A stretch of DNA of 64,000 bases from Streptomyces sp. NBC_00443 (GCF_036014175.1 NZ_CP107917.1:8866001-8930000); one strand, 5' to 3'. Shown: positions 17,892-26,829, numbered from the stretch's first letter. The notes: generated from the sequence alone by a model not told the origin. Numbers and translations: made by a program.

Positions 17892-19565
17892 ATGGATGCC
17901 GACGTCATCGTCGTCGGAGCAGGACTCGCGGGCCTGGTCGCCGCGAGCGAACTGACCAGCCGGGGCCGCAGGGTCGCGCTGGTGGACCAGGAGAACGCCG
18001 CCAACCTAGGCGGGCAGGCCTTCTGGTCCTTCGGCGGGCTCTTCCTCGTCGACTCCCCGGAGCAGCGGCGCCTGGGCATCAAGGACTCCCTCGACCTGGC
18101 CTGGAACGACTGGCAGGGCAGCGCCCAGTTCGACCGCGTGGACGACGAGGACTCGTGGGCGGTGCGCTGGGCGCGCGCGTACGTGGAGTTCGCCGCCGGC
18201 GAGAAGCGGACCTGGCTGGACACGCACGGCATCAAGTTCCTGCCCACGGTCGGCTGGGCCGAGCGCGGCGACCTGCGCGCCGACGGCCACGGCAACTCCG
18301 TGCCCCGGTTCCACATCGCCTGGGGCACCGGCACGGGGGTCGTGGAGCCCTTCGTCCGGTACGCCAAGCAGGCCGCCCGCGACGGGCTGCTCACCTTCTA
18401 CCACCGGCATCAGGTCGACGCACTGGTCATAGAAGACGGCGCGGTGAGCGGCGTGCGCGGCACCGTCCTGGCCGATGACCACTCTCCGCGGGGCGTCGCC
18501 TCCAACCGCGACCGGATCGGCGAGTTCGAGCTGACCGCCCAGGCCGTCGTCGTCACCAGCGGCGGCATCGGCGCCAACCACGACATCGTCCGCCGCCACT
18601 GGCCCGAACGCCTCGGCACCCCGCCCGCCGAGATGGTCACCGGTGTCCCCGCGTACGTCGACGGCCGGATGCTCGACATCAGCGCGGAGGCGGGCGTACG
18701 GCTGGTCAACCGCGACCGGATGTGGCACTACACCGAGGGCCTGCAGAACTGGGACCCGATCTGGCCCGGCCACGGCATCCGCATCCTGCCCGGACCGTCC
18801 TCCATGTGGTTCGACGCCCTCGGCCGCCGGCTGCCCGACCCGTGCCTGCCGGGCTACGACACCCTGGGCACCCTCAAGCACCTGCGCACCGACGCGGACA
18901 TCGCCGGCCACGACCACTCCTGGTTCATCCTCAGCCAGAAGATCATCGAGAAGGAGTTCGCGCTGTCGGGCTCCGAGCAGAACCCCGACATCACCGCCAA
19001 GGACCGCGCGGGGTTCCTGAAGGAGCGGGTGCTCGGCAAGGGCGCCCCGGGGCCGGTGGCGGCGTTCGTGCGCAACGGCGCGGACTTCGTGACCGCGCCG
19101 AACCTGGAGCAACTGGTCGAGAGGATGAACCAGTTGACGGAGAAGCCGCTGCTCGACGCGGAGGGCATCCGGCGCCAGATCGAGTCCCGTGACCTGCAGA
19201 TCGCGAACCCCTACAGCAAGGACGCCCAGGTGCAGGGCATCCGCAACGCCCGCCGCTACGTCGGCGACCGCCTCGGCCGCGTCGCCACCCCGCACCGCAT
19301 CCTCGACCCCGCGGCCGGCCCACTGATCGGCGTCAAGCTGCACATCCTGACCCGCAAGACCCTCGGCGGCATCCAGACCGACCTCGACTCCCGCGCGCTC
19401 GGAGCCGACGGGACGCCCATCGACGGCCTGTACGCGGCCGGTGAGGTCGCCGGCTTCGGCGGTGGCGGCGTCCACGGCTACAACGCCCTGGAGGGCACCT
19501 TCCTCGGCGGCTGCCTCTTCTCGGGCCGCACGGCGGGACGGGCCGCGGCGCGGCAGACGGCCTGA
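17892..19565 (+). CDS. KstD-like FAD-binding dehydrogenase
   Basis: The 557-residue flavoprotein opens with the FAD Rossmann motif VIVVGAGLAGLVAASEL and ends with the fumarate-reductase/KstD signature LYAAGEVAGFGGGGVHGYNALEG. It belongs to the family that dehydrogenates 3-ketosteroids and similar ring ketones, but many annotated members have unknown substrates. It is probably co-transcribed with the TetR gene 24 bp upstream. Whether it acts on steroids cannot be decided here; no other steroid genes are nearby. Confidence 0.85.
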   Translation: MDADVIVVGAGLAGLVAASELTSRGRRVALVDQENAANLGGQAFWSFGGLFLVDSPEQRRLGIKDSLDLAWNDWQGSAQFDRVDDEDSWAVRWARAYVEFAAGEKRTWLDTHGIKFLPTVGWAERGDLRADGHGNSVPRFHIAWGTGTGVVEPFVRYAKQAARDGLLTFYHRHQVDALVIEDGAVSGVRGTVLADDHSPRGVASNRDRIGEFELTAQAVVVTSGGIGANHDIVRRHWPERLGTPPAEMVTGVPAYVDGRMLDISAEAGVRLVNRDRMWHYTEGLQNWDPIWPGHGIRILPGPSSMWFDALGRRLPDPCLPGYDTLGTLKHLRTDADIAGHDHSWFILSQKIIEKEFALSGSEQNPDITAKDRAGFLKERVLGKGAPGPVAAFVRNGADFVTAPNLEQLVERMNQLTEKPLLDAEGIRRQIESRDLQIANPYSKDAQVQGIRNARRYVGDRLGRVATPHRILDPAAGPLIGVKLHILTRKTLGGIQTDLDSRALGADGTPIDGLYAAGEVAGFGGGGVHGYNALEGTFLGGCLFSGRTAGRAAARQTA

Positions 19566-19576
19566 CGGCGGCGTAC

Positions 19577-19609
19577 GGCCCGTCTCCTCACGCCTGGAGG
19601 AGACGGGCC
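19577..19609. terminator. Bidirectional 13-bp hairpin between convergent genes
   Basis: A perfect 13-bp stem (GGCCCGTCTCCTC / GAGGAGACGGGCC) with a 7-nt loop. The right arm encodes the last codons of the DUF488 gene and the loop region holds its stop, so the hairpin overlaps coding sequence and serves both strands. Confidence 0.75.
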
Positions 19610-19938
19610 AGCACGGCGGCGTGGCTCTGCTCGGGAGTCTTCGATGAGGTCAACAGGGTCACCGCGCCGTTGCTCGCCAACTCCCTTACCCGGTCGAGGC
19701 GTTCGGCCGCCTCTGGAGCGGCCAGCTCGGCCTCGTAACGGTCGGCGAACTCCTCGTACGACCCCTCACCCGAGTGGTACCAGCGGCGCAGCTCGGTCGA
19801 CGGGGTGAGTCCCTTGGGCCACTCGTCGACGTGGGCCGCGTCCTTCGACAGACCGCGCGGCCACAGCCGGTCGACCAGGACGCGCACGCCGTCCTCGGGT
19901 TCTGGTGCTTCGTAGACGCGACGGATGCGAACGCTCAT
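19588..19938 (-). CDS. DUF488 family protein
   Basis: A 116-residue protein with the conserved DUF488 features RVLVDRLWPRG and RWYHSG and a C-terminal LLTSSKTPEQSHA. The family is widespread in bacteria and its function is not established. The ATG at 19938 matches the family N-terminus (MSVRIRRVYEAPEP). It is convergent with the KstD-like gene. Confidence 0.88.
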   Translation of the reverse strand: MSVRIRRVYEAPEPEDGVRVLVDRLWPRGLSKDAAHVDEWPKGLTPSTELRRWYHSGEGSYEEFADRYEAELAAPEAAERLDRVRELASNGAVTLLTSSKTPEQSHAAVLARLLQA

Positions 19939-20000
19939 GACCGGGCCTTTCTCGGATGCCCGCACTCGGATGCGCGTGGCGACCTGCCGAATCCGGCGGA

Positions 20001-20022
20001 TCCTTACAAGTTCCTTACAAGT
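20001..20022. repeat. Perfect tandem 11-bp repeat upstream of the YkuD-like gene
   Basis: Two identical units TCCTTACAAGT abut each other, 18 bp upstream of the ATG at 20041. Eleven base pairs is one helical turn, so two protein subunits could bind on the same DNA face. It may be a regulator site. Confidence 0.7.
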
Positions 20023-20040
20023 GTCGGTCAAGTTCGATGC

Positions 20041-20793
20041 ATGATCACGCTCAAGTCCCGTGTCGCCTTGCTGGTCGCCTCCCTGCTGCTGACCGGCTGC
20101 GGCGTCGGTGTAAATGCGACGCCGGATGAGGAGCCCGCTGTCACCCGCACCCCCAGGCCCGCCCACGCCGCCGAAGCCGCCGCCCAAGCGGCCGCCGAGG
20201 CAGCCGCCCGGAAGCTGCCCGGACTGGGCCCGGTGACGTGGGCCAGGGTGCCGTCCGAGACCCGGCAGGCCGTCGTCGTGACCGGACGCGGCAGGGACTC
20301 CTCACACTCCACCGTCGTCCTGTACGAGCGCACCGACACCGGCTGGAAGGCGGGCAGCAGCTGGCCCGCCCGCAACGCGTTGCGCGGCTGGACCGACCAC
20401 CACCTTGCCGGCGACCTGCGCTCACCCATCGGGGTCTTCACCCTGACGGACGCCGGGGGGCTGCTCGATGATCCTGGGACCAGGCTGCCGTACGACTACG
20501 GTGACGGATTCACCGCCAGCGGTACCGGCTTCGAGGGCGAACCCCTCGCCGGTTCCTTCGACTATGTGATCGCCATCGACTACAACCGCAGGAACGGCGT
20601 CTCGCCCCTCGACCGGACCCGCCCGCTCGGCACGGGACTCGGCGGCGGCATCTGGCTCCACGTGGACCACGGAGCGCCCACCCAGGCCTGCGTCAGTCTC
20701 GCGCGGGAGCACATGCGGCTGCTGCTGCTGGCGCTGGATCCCGAACGGCATCCCGTGATCGTGATGGGCGACGCCGCGTCGTTGGCCCGCTGA
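20041..20793 (+). CDS. YkuD-like L,D-transpeptidase-fold lipoprotein
   Basis: A 250-residue lipoprotein (lipobox LLLTGC, C20) with an alanine-rich linker at about 41-57. The C-terminal domain has the L,D-transpeptidase features SPIGVFTL and a catalytic-like segment H207-V-D-H210 to C217 (ACVSL). L,D-transpeptidases form 3-3 cross-links in peptidoglycan or attach proteins to it. The motif differs from the usual SxGC arrangement, so activity is less certain than the fold. The start is fixed by the signal peptide and lies just after the tandem 11-bp repeat. Confidence 0.75.
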   Translation: MITLKSRVALLVASLLLTGCGVGVNATPDEEPAVTRTPRPAHAAEAAAQAAAEAAARKLPGLGPVTWARVPSETRQAVVVTGRGRDSSHSTVVLYERTDTGWKAGSSWPARNALRGWTDHHLAGDLRSPIGVFTLTDAGGLLDDPGTRLPYDYGDGFTASGTGFEGEPLAGSFDYVIAIDYNRRNGVSPLDRTRPLGTGLGGGIWLHVDHGAPTQACVSLAREHMRLLLLALDPERHPVIVMGDAASLAR

Positions 20794-20845
20794 CGTCCCC
20801 CGAACGGCTCAGGGTCGGTTCCCCGCGTGTCCGCACATCCATGGG

Positions 20846-21079
20846 TCATCCCGCCCGCTGCCGCAACGCCCTTCGCTCGTCCTCGCTCGTGCCGCCCCAG
20901 ATCCCGATGTACTGCTCCGTGTCGAGCGCCCAGCGCAGACACTCCTCCCGGACGGAGCAGCGCCGGCAGACGGCCTTCGCCTGCTCCGTCTGGAGCAAGG
21001 TCGGTCCGGACGTGCCGATCGGAAAGAAGAGGTCCGGGTCCTCATGGCGGCACGCGCCGTGGCCTCGCCAGTCGTCCAT
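20846..21079 (-). CDS. WhiB-like (Wbl) iron-sulfur transcription factor
   Basis: This 77-residue protein has the four Wbl cysteines C10, C38, C41 and C47 (CRHEDPDLFFP, then CRRCSVREEC), the GIWGG turn, and a basic C-terminal segment RRALRQR for DNA contact. Wbl proteins bind a [4Fe-4S] cluster and work with principal sigma factors in development, redox or antibiotic responses. The subgroup cannot be fixed from the sequence alone. The start MDDWRGHGAC is chosen by family length. Confidence 0.92.
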   Translation of the reverse strand: MDDWRGHGACRHEDPDLFFPIGTSGPTLLQTEQAKAVCRRCSVREECLRWALDTEQYIGIWGGTSEDERRALRQRAG

Positions 21080-21121
21080 CAGTGTCACCTGCGATCGTCG
21101 ACGTGCCCTCGGTGGAGCATT

Positions 21122-21135
21122 ACTCGTTTTCGAGT
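21122..21135 (-). promoter_or_regulatory. Palindrome upstream of the WhiB-like gene
   Basis: ACTCGTTTTCGAGT: 5-bp perfect arms around TTTT, 43 bp upstream of the WhiB-like start, in an otherwise GC-rich stretch. It is a candidate operator or promoter-proximal site. Confidence 0.4.
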
Positions 21136-21183
21136 CGCCTGTCGATGCGTGAGTGAAACCCTGTGGGACCCCGGCGATTCCAG

Positions 21184-22401
21184 TCACTGTTCGCGCATGC
21201 CCCACGGGGAGCCGTACGCGGTCAGCAGGTCCAGGAAGGGACGGGCCGGGAAGGCCTCCGGGCCCAGCACGCCCGCGCCCGACCAGGCGCCGGTGGCGAG
21301 GAGTTCGAGGGCGACGACCGGGTTGATGGCCGTCTGCCACACCACGGCCTGGCTGCCGTACTCCGCCATGGACCACTGGTTGTCGACCACGTGGTAGAGG
21401 TACACCTCGCGCGGCTTGCCGTCCTTGACGCCCCGCACCCAGGTGCCCGCGCAGGTCTTGCCGTGCATCCGGTCGCCCAGCGTCGCCGGGTCCGGCAGAC
21501 ATGCCGCGACCACGTCCCGGGGCGAGACGGCCACCGGCCCGGCGGCGCTCGGCACGGTCACCGGCTCAGTGCTGTCCAGGCCCAGCAGGTGCAGCGTCTT
21601 CAGCGTGCCGATGAACTCCTCGCCCAGGCCGTACTTGAAGGTCACCCGGCGTGCGTCGACCCAGCGCGGGACCAGGAGCACCTCCTCGTGCTCCACGTTC
21701 ACGCACTCGACCCGGCCGATGCCCTCGGGGAAGTCGAACACCTCGGGCTCACTGAACGGTTCGGTGGTGAACCAGCCGCGGCCGGCCTCGTAGACGACCG
21801 GCGGGTTGAGGCACTCCTCGATCGTCGTCCAGATGCTGAAGGACGGCGCGAAGTCATAGCCGTCGACGGTGAGGTTCGCACCGTCGCGGACGCCGATCTC
21901 CTCGATCTCGTCGAACAGTTCGTCGGCCGCGTGCCGGGCGAACACATCCGACAGGCCCGGCTCCACGCCCATGCCGACGAGGGCCAGCGCACCCGCCTTC
22001 TCCCAGTCGGCCGCCGCTTCGAACTGGGCGTCGCCCAGCTTCACCCCGCACTCCTCGTACGGCCGCTCCGGGTGCGGCCGTGACAAGGACATCGCCATGT
22101 CGACATAGGTGGCCCCGGCCGTGCGGGCGGCGCCGAACAGCGGCATCACGAACCGCGGGTCGGTGGCGTTGAGCAGCACGTCGCACGCGTGCCGCTCCAG
22201 CAGTGCGGCCACCGCCGCCTCGTCGTTCGCGTCGACGCGCTCCGGCCGGAACCGGGCGTCGCCGCCGAGGGCCGCGACGGCCGCCTCGGCGCGCGCGAGG
22301 TCGTAGTCGGCGACCACCATCGCCTCGAAGAACGGCCGCCGGGCGGCGATCCGGGTGATGGCGGTACCCACCCCGCCGGCACCCACGAGCAGTACACGCA
22401 T
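21184..22401 (-). CDS. Saccharopine dehydrogenase-like NAD(P)-dependent oxidoreductase
   Basis: A 405-residue protein with an N-terminal Rossmann motif VLLVGAGGVGTAITRIAA and the characteristic middle segment DVLLNATDPRFVMPLF. The family includes saccharopine dehydrogenases of lysine metabolism and carboxynorspermidine dehydrogenases. The length and the segment MGVEPGLSDVFARHA fit the family well. A LysG/LysE pair lies within 2 kb, but the exact substrate is not proven. The start MRVLLVG at 22401 is the only one compatible with the Rossmann fold. It is divergent from a TetR gene. Confidence 0.85.
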   Translation of the reverse strand: MRVLLVGAGGVGTAITRIAARRPFFEAMVVADYDLARAEAAVAALGGDARFRPERVDANDEAAVAALLERHACDVLLNATDPRFVMPLFGAARTAGATYVDMAMSLSRPHPERPYEECGVKLGDAQFEAAADWEKAGALALVGMGVEPGLSDVFARHAADELFDEIEEIGVRDGANLTVDGYDFAPSFSIWTTIEECLNPPVVYEAGRGWFTTEPFSEPEVFDFPEGIGRVECVNVEHEEVLLVPRWVDARRVTFKYGLGEEFIGTLKTLHLLGLDSTEPVTVPSAAGPVAVSPRDVVAACLPDPATLGDRMHGKTCAGTWVRGVKDGKPREVYLYHVVDNQWSMAEYGSQAVVWQTAINPVVALELLATGAWSGAGVLGPEAFPARPFLDLLTAYGSPWGMREQ

Positions 22402-22539
22402 GACAAGACTCCCTCGGCTTGAAGGTCTACGACGTGGTGGGGCCCCGCGAGAGATACAACGCGGTCCCTTCACGTAAGGTCAATGGCGTTGGCATAAGGC
22501 GGAGCGCGCGGCACGGACCGCGACACAGAGACGGAGAGC

Positions 22540-23244
22540 ATGGTGCCGAAACCGGTCGTTCCGGAGGAGAAGCGGCGCCGACGGCGTCCCACGAAAAGCG
22601 GCACCGTGCTCTCCGAGCAGCTCATCGTCGAGACGGCCCTGCGCATGCTGCGCGAACACGGCAGCGCAGGCCTGACCGCCCGCCGCCTGGGCCTGGCCCT
22701 CGACGCCGACCCGAGCACGCTGTACCGCTACTTCCGCGGCATGGACGACCTGACTCTCGCCATCGGCGACGCCGTCATCGGCCAGGCGCTGGAACGCTGG
22801 GAGCGTACGGGGGAGTGGCAGGAGGACCTGCGCGCCGTCGGGCTGCGCATCCACGCCGCGTACGTGGCTCATCCGCAGGCCGCCGCGCTGACGGCCAGCC
22901 GGGTCACCGGCCGGGCCAACGAACTCGCCGCAGACGAGGCCGTGCTGGACGTCCTGCGGACCGCCGGGTTCGCACTGCCGGACACCGTGCGCATCTACCA
23001 CGCCTTCATCGACCAGACGCTGGCGTTCGCGGCGCTCGACGCCGCATCGTTGGCGCTGCCGAGTGACTCGCTGCGTGCGGATGAGGGCATGTGGCGGTCG
23101 ACGTATGCGCGGTTGCCCCGGGCCACACATCCCCGGATCGCCGAGGCGGCGCCATTGCTGGCGAACCGGATGGTGACGAGTGCGTATCCGACGGCGCTGG
23201 AGATGCTTTTGGCCAGCGCGGCAGCGGAGTTGGAGGCGCTGTAG
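22540..23244 (+). CDS. TetR/AcrR-family regulator
   Basis: A 234-residue TetR regulator with a basic N-terminal extension (EKRRRRRPTKSG) and a helix-turn-helix at about 30-72 (LTARRLGLALDADPSTLYRYF). The helical C-terminal domain is of the tetracycline-repressor-C type. It is divergent from the saccharopine-dehydrogenase-like gene with a 138-bp shared region, so it may control that gene. The ligand is unknown. Confidence 0.88.
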   Translation: MVPKPVVPEEKRRRRRPTKSGTVLSEQLIVETALRMLREHGSAGLTARRLGLALDADPSTLYRYFRGMDDLTLAIGDAVIGQALERWERTGEWQEDLRAVGLRIHAAYVAHPQAAALTASRVTGRANELAADEAVLDVLRTAGFALPDTVRIYHAFIDQTLAFAALDAASLALPSDSLRADEGMWRSTYARLPRATHPRIAEAAPLLANRMVTSAYPTALEMLLASAAAELEAL

Positions 23245-23290
23245 TGACCCGCCGGTTGTGCCGCGATACGCCGTCGTGTGGATGCGGCAC

Positions 23291-23330
23291 TGTCGTGGCT
23301 GGCCGCGCAGTTCCCCGCGCCCCTTGAGGG
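23291..23330. repeat. Streptomyces-type intergenic repetitive sequence
   Basis: The run TGTCGTGGCTGGCCGCGCAG followed by TTCCCCGCGCCCCTTGAGGG resembles a dispersed intergenic sequence I recognise from many Streptomyces genomes, where it usually continues as a longer palindrome. Here the second half is degenerate. It lies between convergent TetR and LysR genes. Confidence 0.5.
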
Positions 23331-23367
23331 CGTTGCGGAACCGTCGGCAGTAAGTCGCCCGTGATGT

Positions 23368-24276
23368 TCAGCCGCGAAGTGCCTCGGTCGCCGCCTCCGT
23401 CACCGCCTCCGTGACCGCCGCCAGCGCCGGTGAGTCCAGCTTCCACTGCTGCCAGTACAGCGGGACGTCGAGAGGCCGGTCCTCGGCCAGGTGCACGAGT
23501 CGGCCGGCCTTGAGGAGGGGTTCCGCCTGGACCTCGGGGATCAGGCCCCAGCCAAGTCCGGCGACCACAGCCGACAGGAAGCCCTCCGAGGTGGGCACGT
23601 GGTGCCGTAGCGCACTGGCGCCCGTGCGGGTGTGCCGCAGCCTGCGGACGAACGCGTCCTGGAGGTCGTCGCTGCGGTCGAAGGACATCACCGGCGCCCG
23701 CATGAGCGCGTCCCCGAGCGAGCCGCCGAGATGCCGTTCGGTGAACTCCGGGCTCGCCGCCGCCAGATAGCGCATCCGGCCCAGCGGCCGTACGGAACAC
23801 CCGGCCACGGGATCCGGCGAGGAGGTCACCGCGGCCATCACCAGGCCCTCCCGCAGCAGCGTCGCGGTACGGCTCTCGTCCTCGCGCCGCAGCTCGAAGC
23901 AGAGCTGTGGCTCCTCCGGCACCCGGGTGAGCGCCGCCAGGAACCACGTCGCCAGCGAGTCGGCGTTGACCGCGATCGACACCTGGGTCGCATCCCCGGC
24001 GCCACTCATGCCGAGCTCGGCCCGCGCGTCCCGCTCCAGCCGGGCCAGCTGACGGGCGAACCGGACGACGACCGCGCCCGACTCCGTCGGCCGCACCGGT
24101 TTCGTGCGCACTAGCAGCACCCGCCCCGTGCGCTGCTCCAGCGCCTTCACCCGCTGACTCACCGCGGACGGCGTCACATGCAGCGCCGCAGCGGCCGCGT
24201 CGAAGGTGCCCTCATCGACCACGGCGAGCAGGGTCCGCACCTGGTCGAGGGGAAGCTCGGTCAGCTCGGTCTTCAC
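23368..24276 (-). CDS. lysG: LysR-family regulator of LysE (LysG/ArgP type)
   Basis: A 302-residue LysR-type regulator. The N-terminal winged helix is at about 10-65 (FDAAAAALHVTPSAVSQRVKALEQ) and the C-terminal domain binds a ligand. Its divergent position next to a LysE exporter is diagnostic of LysG/ArgP, which activates lysE when lysine, arginine or histidine accumulates. The GTG start at 24276 faces the lysE start across 66 bp. Confidence 0.88.
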   Translation of the reverse strand: MKTELTELPLDQVRTLLAVVDEGTFDAAAAALHVTPSAVSQRVKALEQRTGRVLLVRTKPVRPTESGAVVVRFARQLARLERDARAELGMSGAGDATQVSIAVNADSLATWFLAALTRVPEEPQLCFELRREDESRTATLLREGLVMAAVTSSPDPVAGCSVRPLGRMRYLAAASPEFTERHLGGSLGDALMRAPVMSFDRSDDLQDAFVRRLRHTRTGASALRHHVPTSEGFLSAVVAGLGWGLIPEVQAEPLLKAGRLVHLAEDRPLDVPLYWQQWKLDSPALAAVTEAVTEAATEALRG

Positions 24277-24280
24277 GAGC

Positions 24281-24306
24281 GCTAATGATACGTAAGAATC
24301 TTTAGC
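24281..24306. promoter_or_regulatory. Dyad in the lysG-lysE intergenic region
   Basis: GCTAA and TTAGC form an inverted repeat with a 16-nt AT-rich spacer, in the 66 bp between the divergent starts. This is the expected place for a LysG site controlling lysE and possibly lysG itself. Confidence 0.5.
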
Positions 24307-24342
24307 TGTACGTCAGGAGATCGCTTCCCTAGCGTCAATGGC

Positions 24343-24966
24343 ATGACAAACGCCTTGACCACCGCGGCCGCCGGATTCGGCACCGGCCTCTCACTGATCG
24401 TCGCCATCGGCGCCCAGAACGCCTTCGTACTGCGCCAGGGAATCCGCCGCGACGCGGTCCTCGCCGTCGTCGGCATCTGCGCACTGTCCGACGCGCTCCT
24501 GATCACTCTGGGCGTGGCCGGCGTCGGCGCGGTGGTCGTGGCGTGGCCCGGGGTGCTCACGGCGGTCGCCTGGGTCGGCGGGGCGTTCCTGCTCTGCTAC
24601 GGCGCCCTCGCCGCCCGCCGGGCCTTCAAGCCGGGCGGCGCCCTGCTGACCGACGGCGAGGCGGCGGGGTCACGGCGGCGGGCGGTGCTGACCTGCCTCG
24701 CGATGACGTGGCTGAACCCGCACGTCTACCTCGACACCGTCTTCCTGCTCGGCACGGTCGCCGCCGACCGCGGCCCGATGCGCTGGACGTTCGGCCTCGG
24801 CGCCGTACTCGCCAGCCTGTGCTGGTTCGCGGCGCTGGGTTTCGGGGCGCGCCTGCTGAGCCGCCACCTTGCGAAGCCCGTCGCGTGGCGCGTCCTGGAC
24901 GGACTGGTCGCCGCGACGATGATCGTCCTGGGGGTCACCCTGATCTCCGGGGGTGGCGGTGCCTGA
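24343..24966 (+). CDS. lysE: LysE/ArgO-family basic amino-acid exporter
   Basis: A 207-residue protein with about six membrane helices and the LysE N-terminal signature AIGAQNAFVLRQG, plus TWLNPHVYLDTVFLLG in the middle. LysE proteins export L-lysine and L-arginine to prevent toxic build-up. The divergent LysR gene supports the assignment. Confidence 0.92.
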   Translation: MTNALTTAAAGFGTGLSLIVAIGAQNAFVLRQGIRRDAVLAVVGICALSDALLITLGVAGVGAVVVAWPGVLTAVAWVGGAFLLCYGALAARRAFKPGGALLTDGEAAGSRRRAVLTCLAMTWLNPHVYLDTVFLLGTVAADRGPMRWTFGLGAVLASLCWFAALGFGARLLSRHLAKPVAWRVLDGLVAATMIVLGVTLISGGGGA

Positions 24967-25071
24967 TCCGTCCTCGGTCCGCTCCTGTTCCCCGACGGGG
25001 ATCCGAACCCCTGGCCCTTGCTGCGATAGTGATCCCCGACGAGAAAGATGTAACGAGCATCCAGGAATCGC

Positions 25072-26370
25072 GTGGACACCAGCGAGAGCAGCACCGAACC
25101 ACAGGAGAAGGACCCGCCCGGGGTGATACCCGCGCGGCGCGGCTGGCGGCGCTGGGCCATGGACACCCGGCCCCTGCGCCGCCCGGCCTACCGCCGCCTG
25201 TGGTCCTCGACCATCGTCACGGCAGTCGGCAGCCAGCTCACCGCGGTCGCCGTGCCCAAGCAGATCTACGACATCACCGGCTCCTCGGCCTGGGTGGGCG
25301 CCGCGAGCCTCGCCGGGCTGCTGCCGCTGGTGGTGTTCGCGCTGTGGGGCGGGGCCGTCGCCGACAGCATGGACCGGCGCAAGCTGTTGCTGATCACCAA
25401 CAGCGGCATCGCCGTCACCTCGGTGCTGTTCTGGCTCCAGGCCGTCACCGGCCTCGCGTCGGTGGCCGTACTGATGGTGCTGCTCGCCGTGCAGCAGGCG
25501 TTCTGGGGGCTCAACGCCCCGGCCCGCAGCGCCTCCATCGCCCGTCTTGTGCCCGCCGGTGAACTGCCCGCGGCGAACGCCCTCGGCTCGACGGTCATGC
25601 AGACGGGCCAGGTGGTCGGACCGCTGCTGGCAGGCGTGCTCATACCCGTGATCGGCCTGGCCGAGCTGTACCTCATCGACGCGCTGGCCCTGTGCGTCAC
25701 CGTCTGGGCCGTCGTACGGCTGCCCGCACTGCCGCCCTTGGCCGCCACCGCCCAACGCCGCGCGGGCCTACGGGAGATCGTGGCCGGCTTCCGGTACATG
25801 GCCCTGCACAAGGTGCTGTTGCTGTCCTTCCTGGCCGACATCATCGCCATGGTCTTCGGCATGCCACGCGCCCTGTTCCCGCAACTCGCGAGCCAGACCT
25901 ACGCGCCGTACGGCGAAGGACTCGCCCTCGGCCTGCTGTTCGCGGCGATCCCCATCGGCGCCGTGCTCGGCGGACTGTTCTCCGGCACGTTCTCCCGGGC
26001 CCGCCGGCACGGCTGGATGGTGATCGGCGCGGTCGTCGCCTGGGGCGCCGCCATCACCGGATTCGGGCTGAGCGGCAGCCTGTGGCTCGCGGTGGTGTTC
26101 CTGGCCCTGGCCGGGGTCGCCGACATGGTCTCAATGGTCTTTCGCGGGTCGATCCTGCTGTCCGCCGCCAGCGATGAGATGCGCGGCCGGATGCAGGGCG
26201 TCTTCACGGTGGTCGTGGCGGGCGGCCCGCGCCTGGCCGACGTGCTGCACGGCACGGCGGGGTCGGTCTTCGGTGCGCGCACCGCGACCGTGGGCGGCGG
26301 ACTGCTCGGCGTCGCCGCGATGCTGGGCCTGGCCGCGGCGGTGCCCGCCCTGCGCCGCTACCGGGTCTGA
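25072..26370 (+). CDS. MFS transporter (EntS-like exporter)
   Basis: A 432-residue major-facilitator protein with about 12 hydrophobic segments and a cytosolic N-terminal tail of 50 residues. The loop between helices 2 and 3 carries GGAVADSMDRRK, the MFS loop signature. It is most like the enterobactin-exporter/EntS and macrolide-efflux-like group. The start is GTG. The substrate is unknown and no siderophore genes are adjacent. Confidence 0.88.
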   Translation: MDTSESSTEPQEKDPPGVIPARRGWRRWAMDTRPLRRPAYRRLWSSTIVTAVGSQLTAVAVPKQIYDITGSSAWVGAASLAGLLPLVVFALWGGAVADSMDRRKLLLITNSGIAVTSVLFWLQAVTGLASVAVLMVLLAVQQAFWGLNAPARSASIARLVPAGELPAANALGSTVMQTGQVVGPLLAGVLIPVIGLAELYLIDALALCVTVWAVVRLPALPPLAATAQRRAGLREIVAGFRYMALHKVLLLSFLADIIAMVFGMPRALFPQLASQTYAPYGEGLALGLLFAAIPIGAVLGGLFSGTFSRARRHGWMVIGAVVAWGAAITGFGLSGSLWLAVVFLALAGVADMVSMVFRGSILLSAASDEMRGRMQGVFTVVVAGGPRLADVLHGTAGSVFGARTATVGGGLLGVAAMLGLAAAVPALRRYRV

Positions 26371-26373
26371 GGG

Positions 26374-26829
26374 TCAGAGCGCGCTGCGCCGATGCTGCCC
26401 GTACTGTTCCATGAGCTTGCCCCGGGTCATCTCCAGCCGGTGCGCGAGGATTTCGGCGACGTGCCGGATCAGGGACATGCCGAGCGCAGGTTCGTCCTGG
26501 CACAGCCGCAGCACCGCCTCGGCCTCGAACTCGTAGGCGCGCACGGGACTGAAGGCCTCCGCGCCGAAGTCCCACTGGTACGGCGGGAACAGCCACGACC
26601 AGCCGAGCAGATCGCCCGCGCCGAGGCTGGCCACGGTGACCCGCTGCACGGATGTCACGCGCTGGTCGAGGGAGACGGCGCCCGAGCGGATGACCCAGAA
26701 GCGGTCGGCCGCGCCGCCCGCCTCGAAGATCCGGGTGTCCTCCGGGAAGGAGACCTCCCGGGCGAGCGCCATCAGGTGCTGGCGCTGAGGCGGCGGAAGG
26801 GCCGTCAGCAGTTTGATCGCTTTGGTCAT
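26374..26829 (-). CDS. Cyclic-nucleotide-binding-domain protein without DNA-binding domain
   Basis: A 151-residue protein that is essentially one Crp-type cNMP-binding beta-roll (FPEDTRIFEAGGAADRFWVI, then LGAGDLLGWSWLF) followed by a long helix. There is no helix-turn-helix, so it is not a complete Crp/Fnr regulator. The phosphate-binding cassette is degenerate, so the ligand is uncertain. It is convergent with the MFS gene, 3 bp apart. Confidence 0.8.
   Translation of the reverse strand: MTKAIKLLTALPPPQRQHLMALAREVSFPEDTRIFEAGGAADRFWVIRSGAVSLDQRVTSVQRVTVASLGAGDLLGWSWLFPPYQWDFGAEAFSPVRAYEFEAEAVLRLCQDEPALGMSLIRHVAEILAHRLEMTRGKLMEQYGQHRRSAL

Noticed and set aside
24988..25014. tRNA T-arm-like sequence on the minus strand after lysE (CAGGGGTTCGGATCCCCGT)
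   Set aside because: The loop lacks the conserved A58, the outer stem pair mismatches, and there is no D-arm or anticodon arm upstream. Possibly an old attachment-site remnant, but unsupported.
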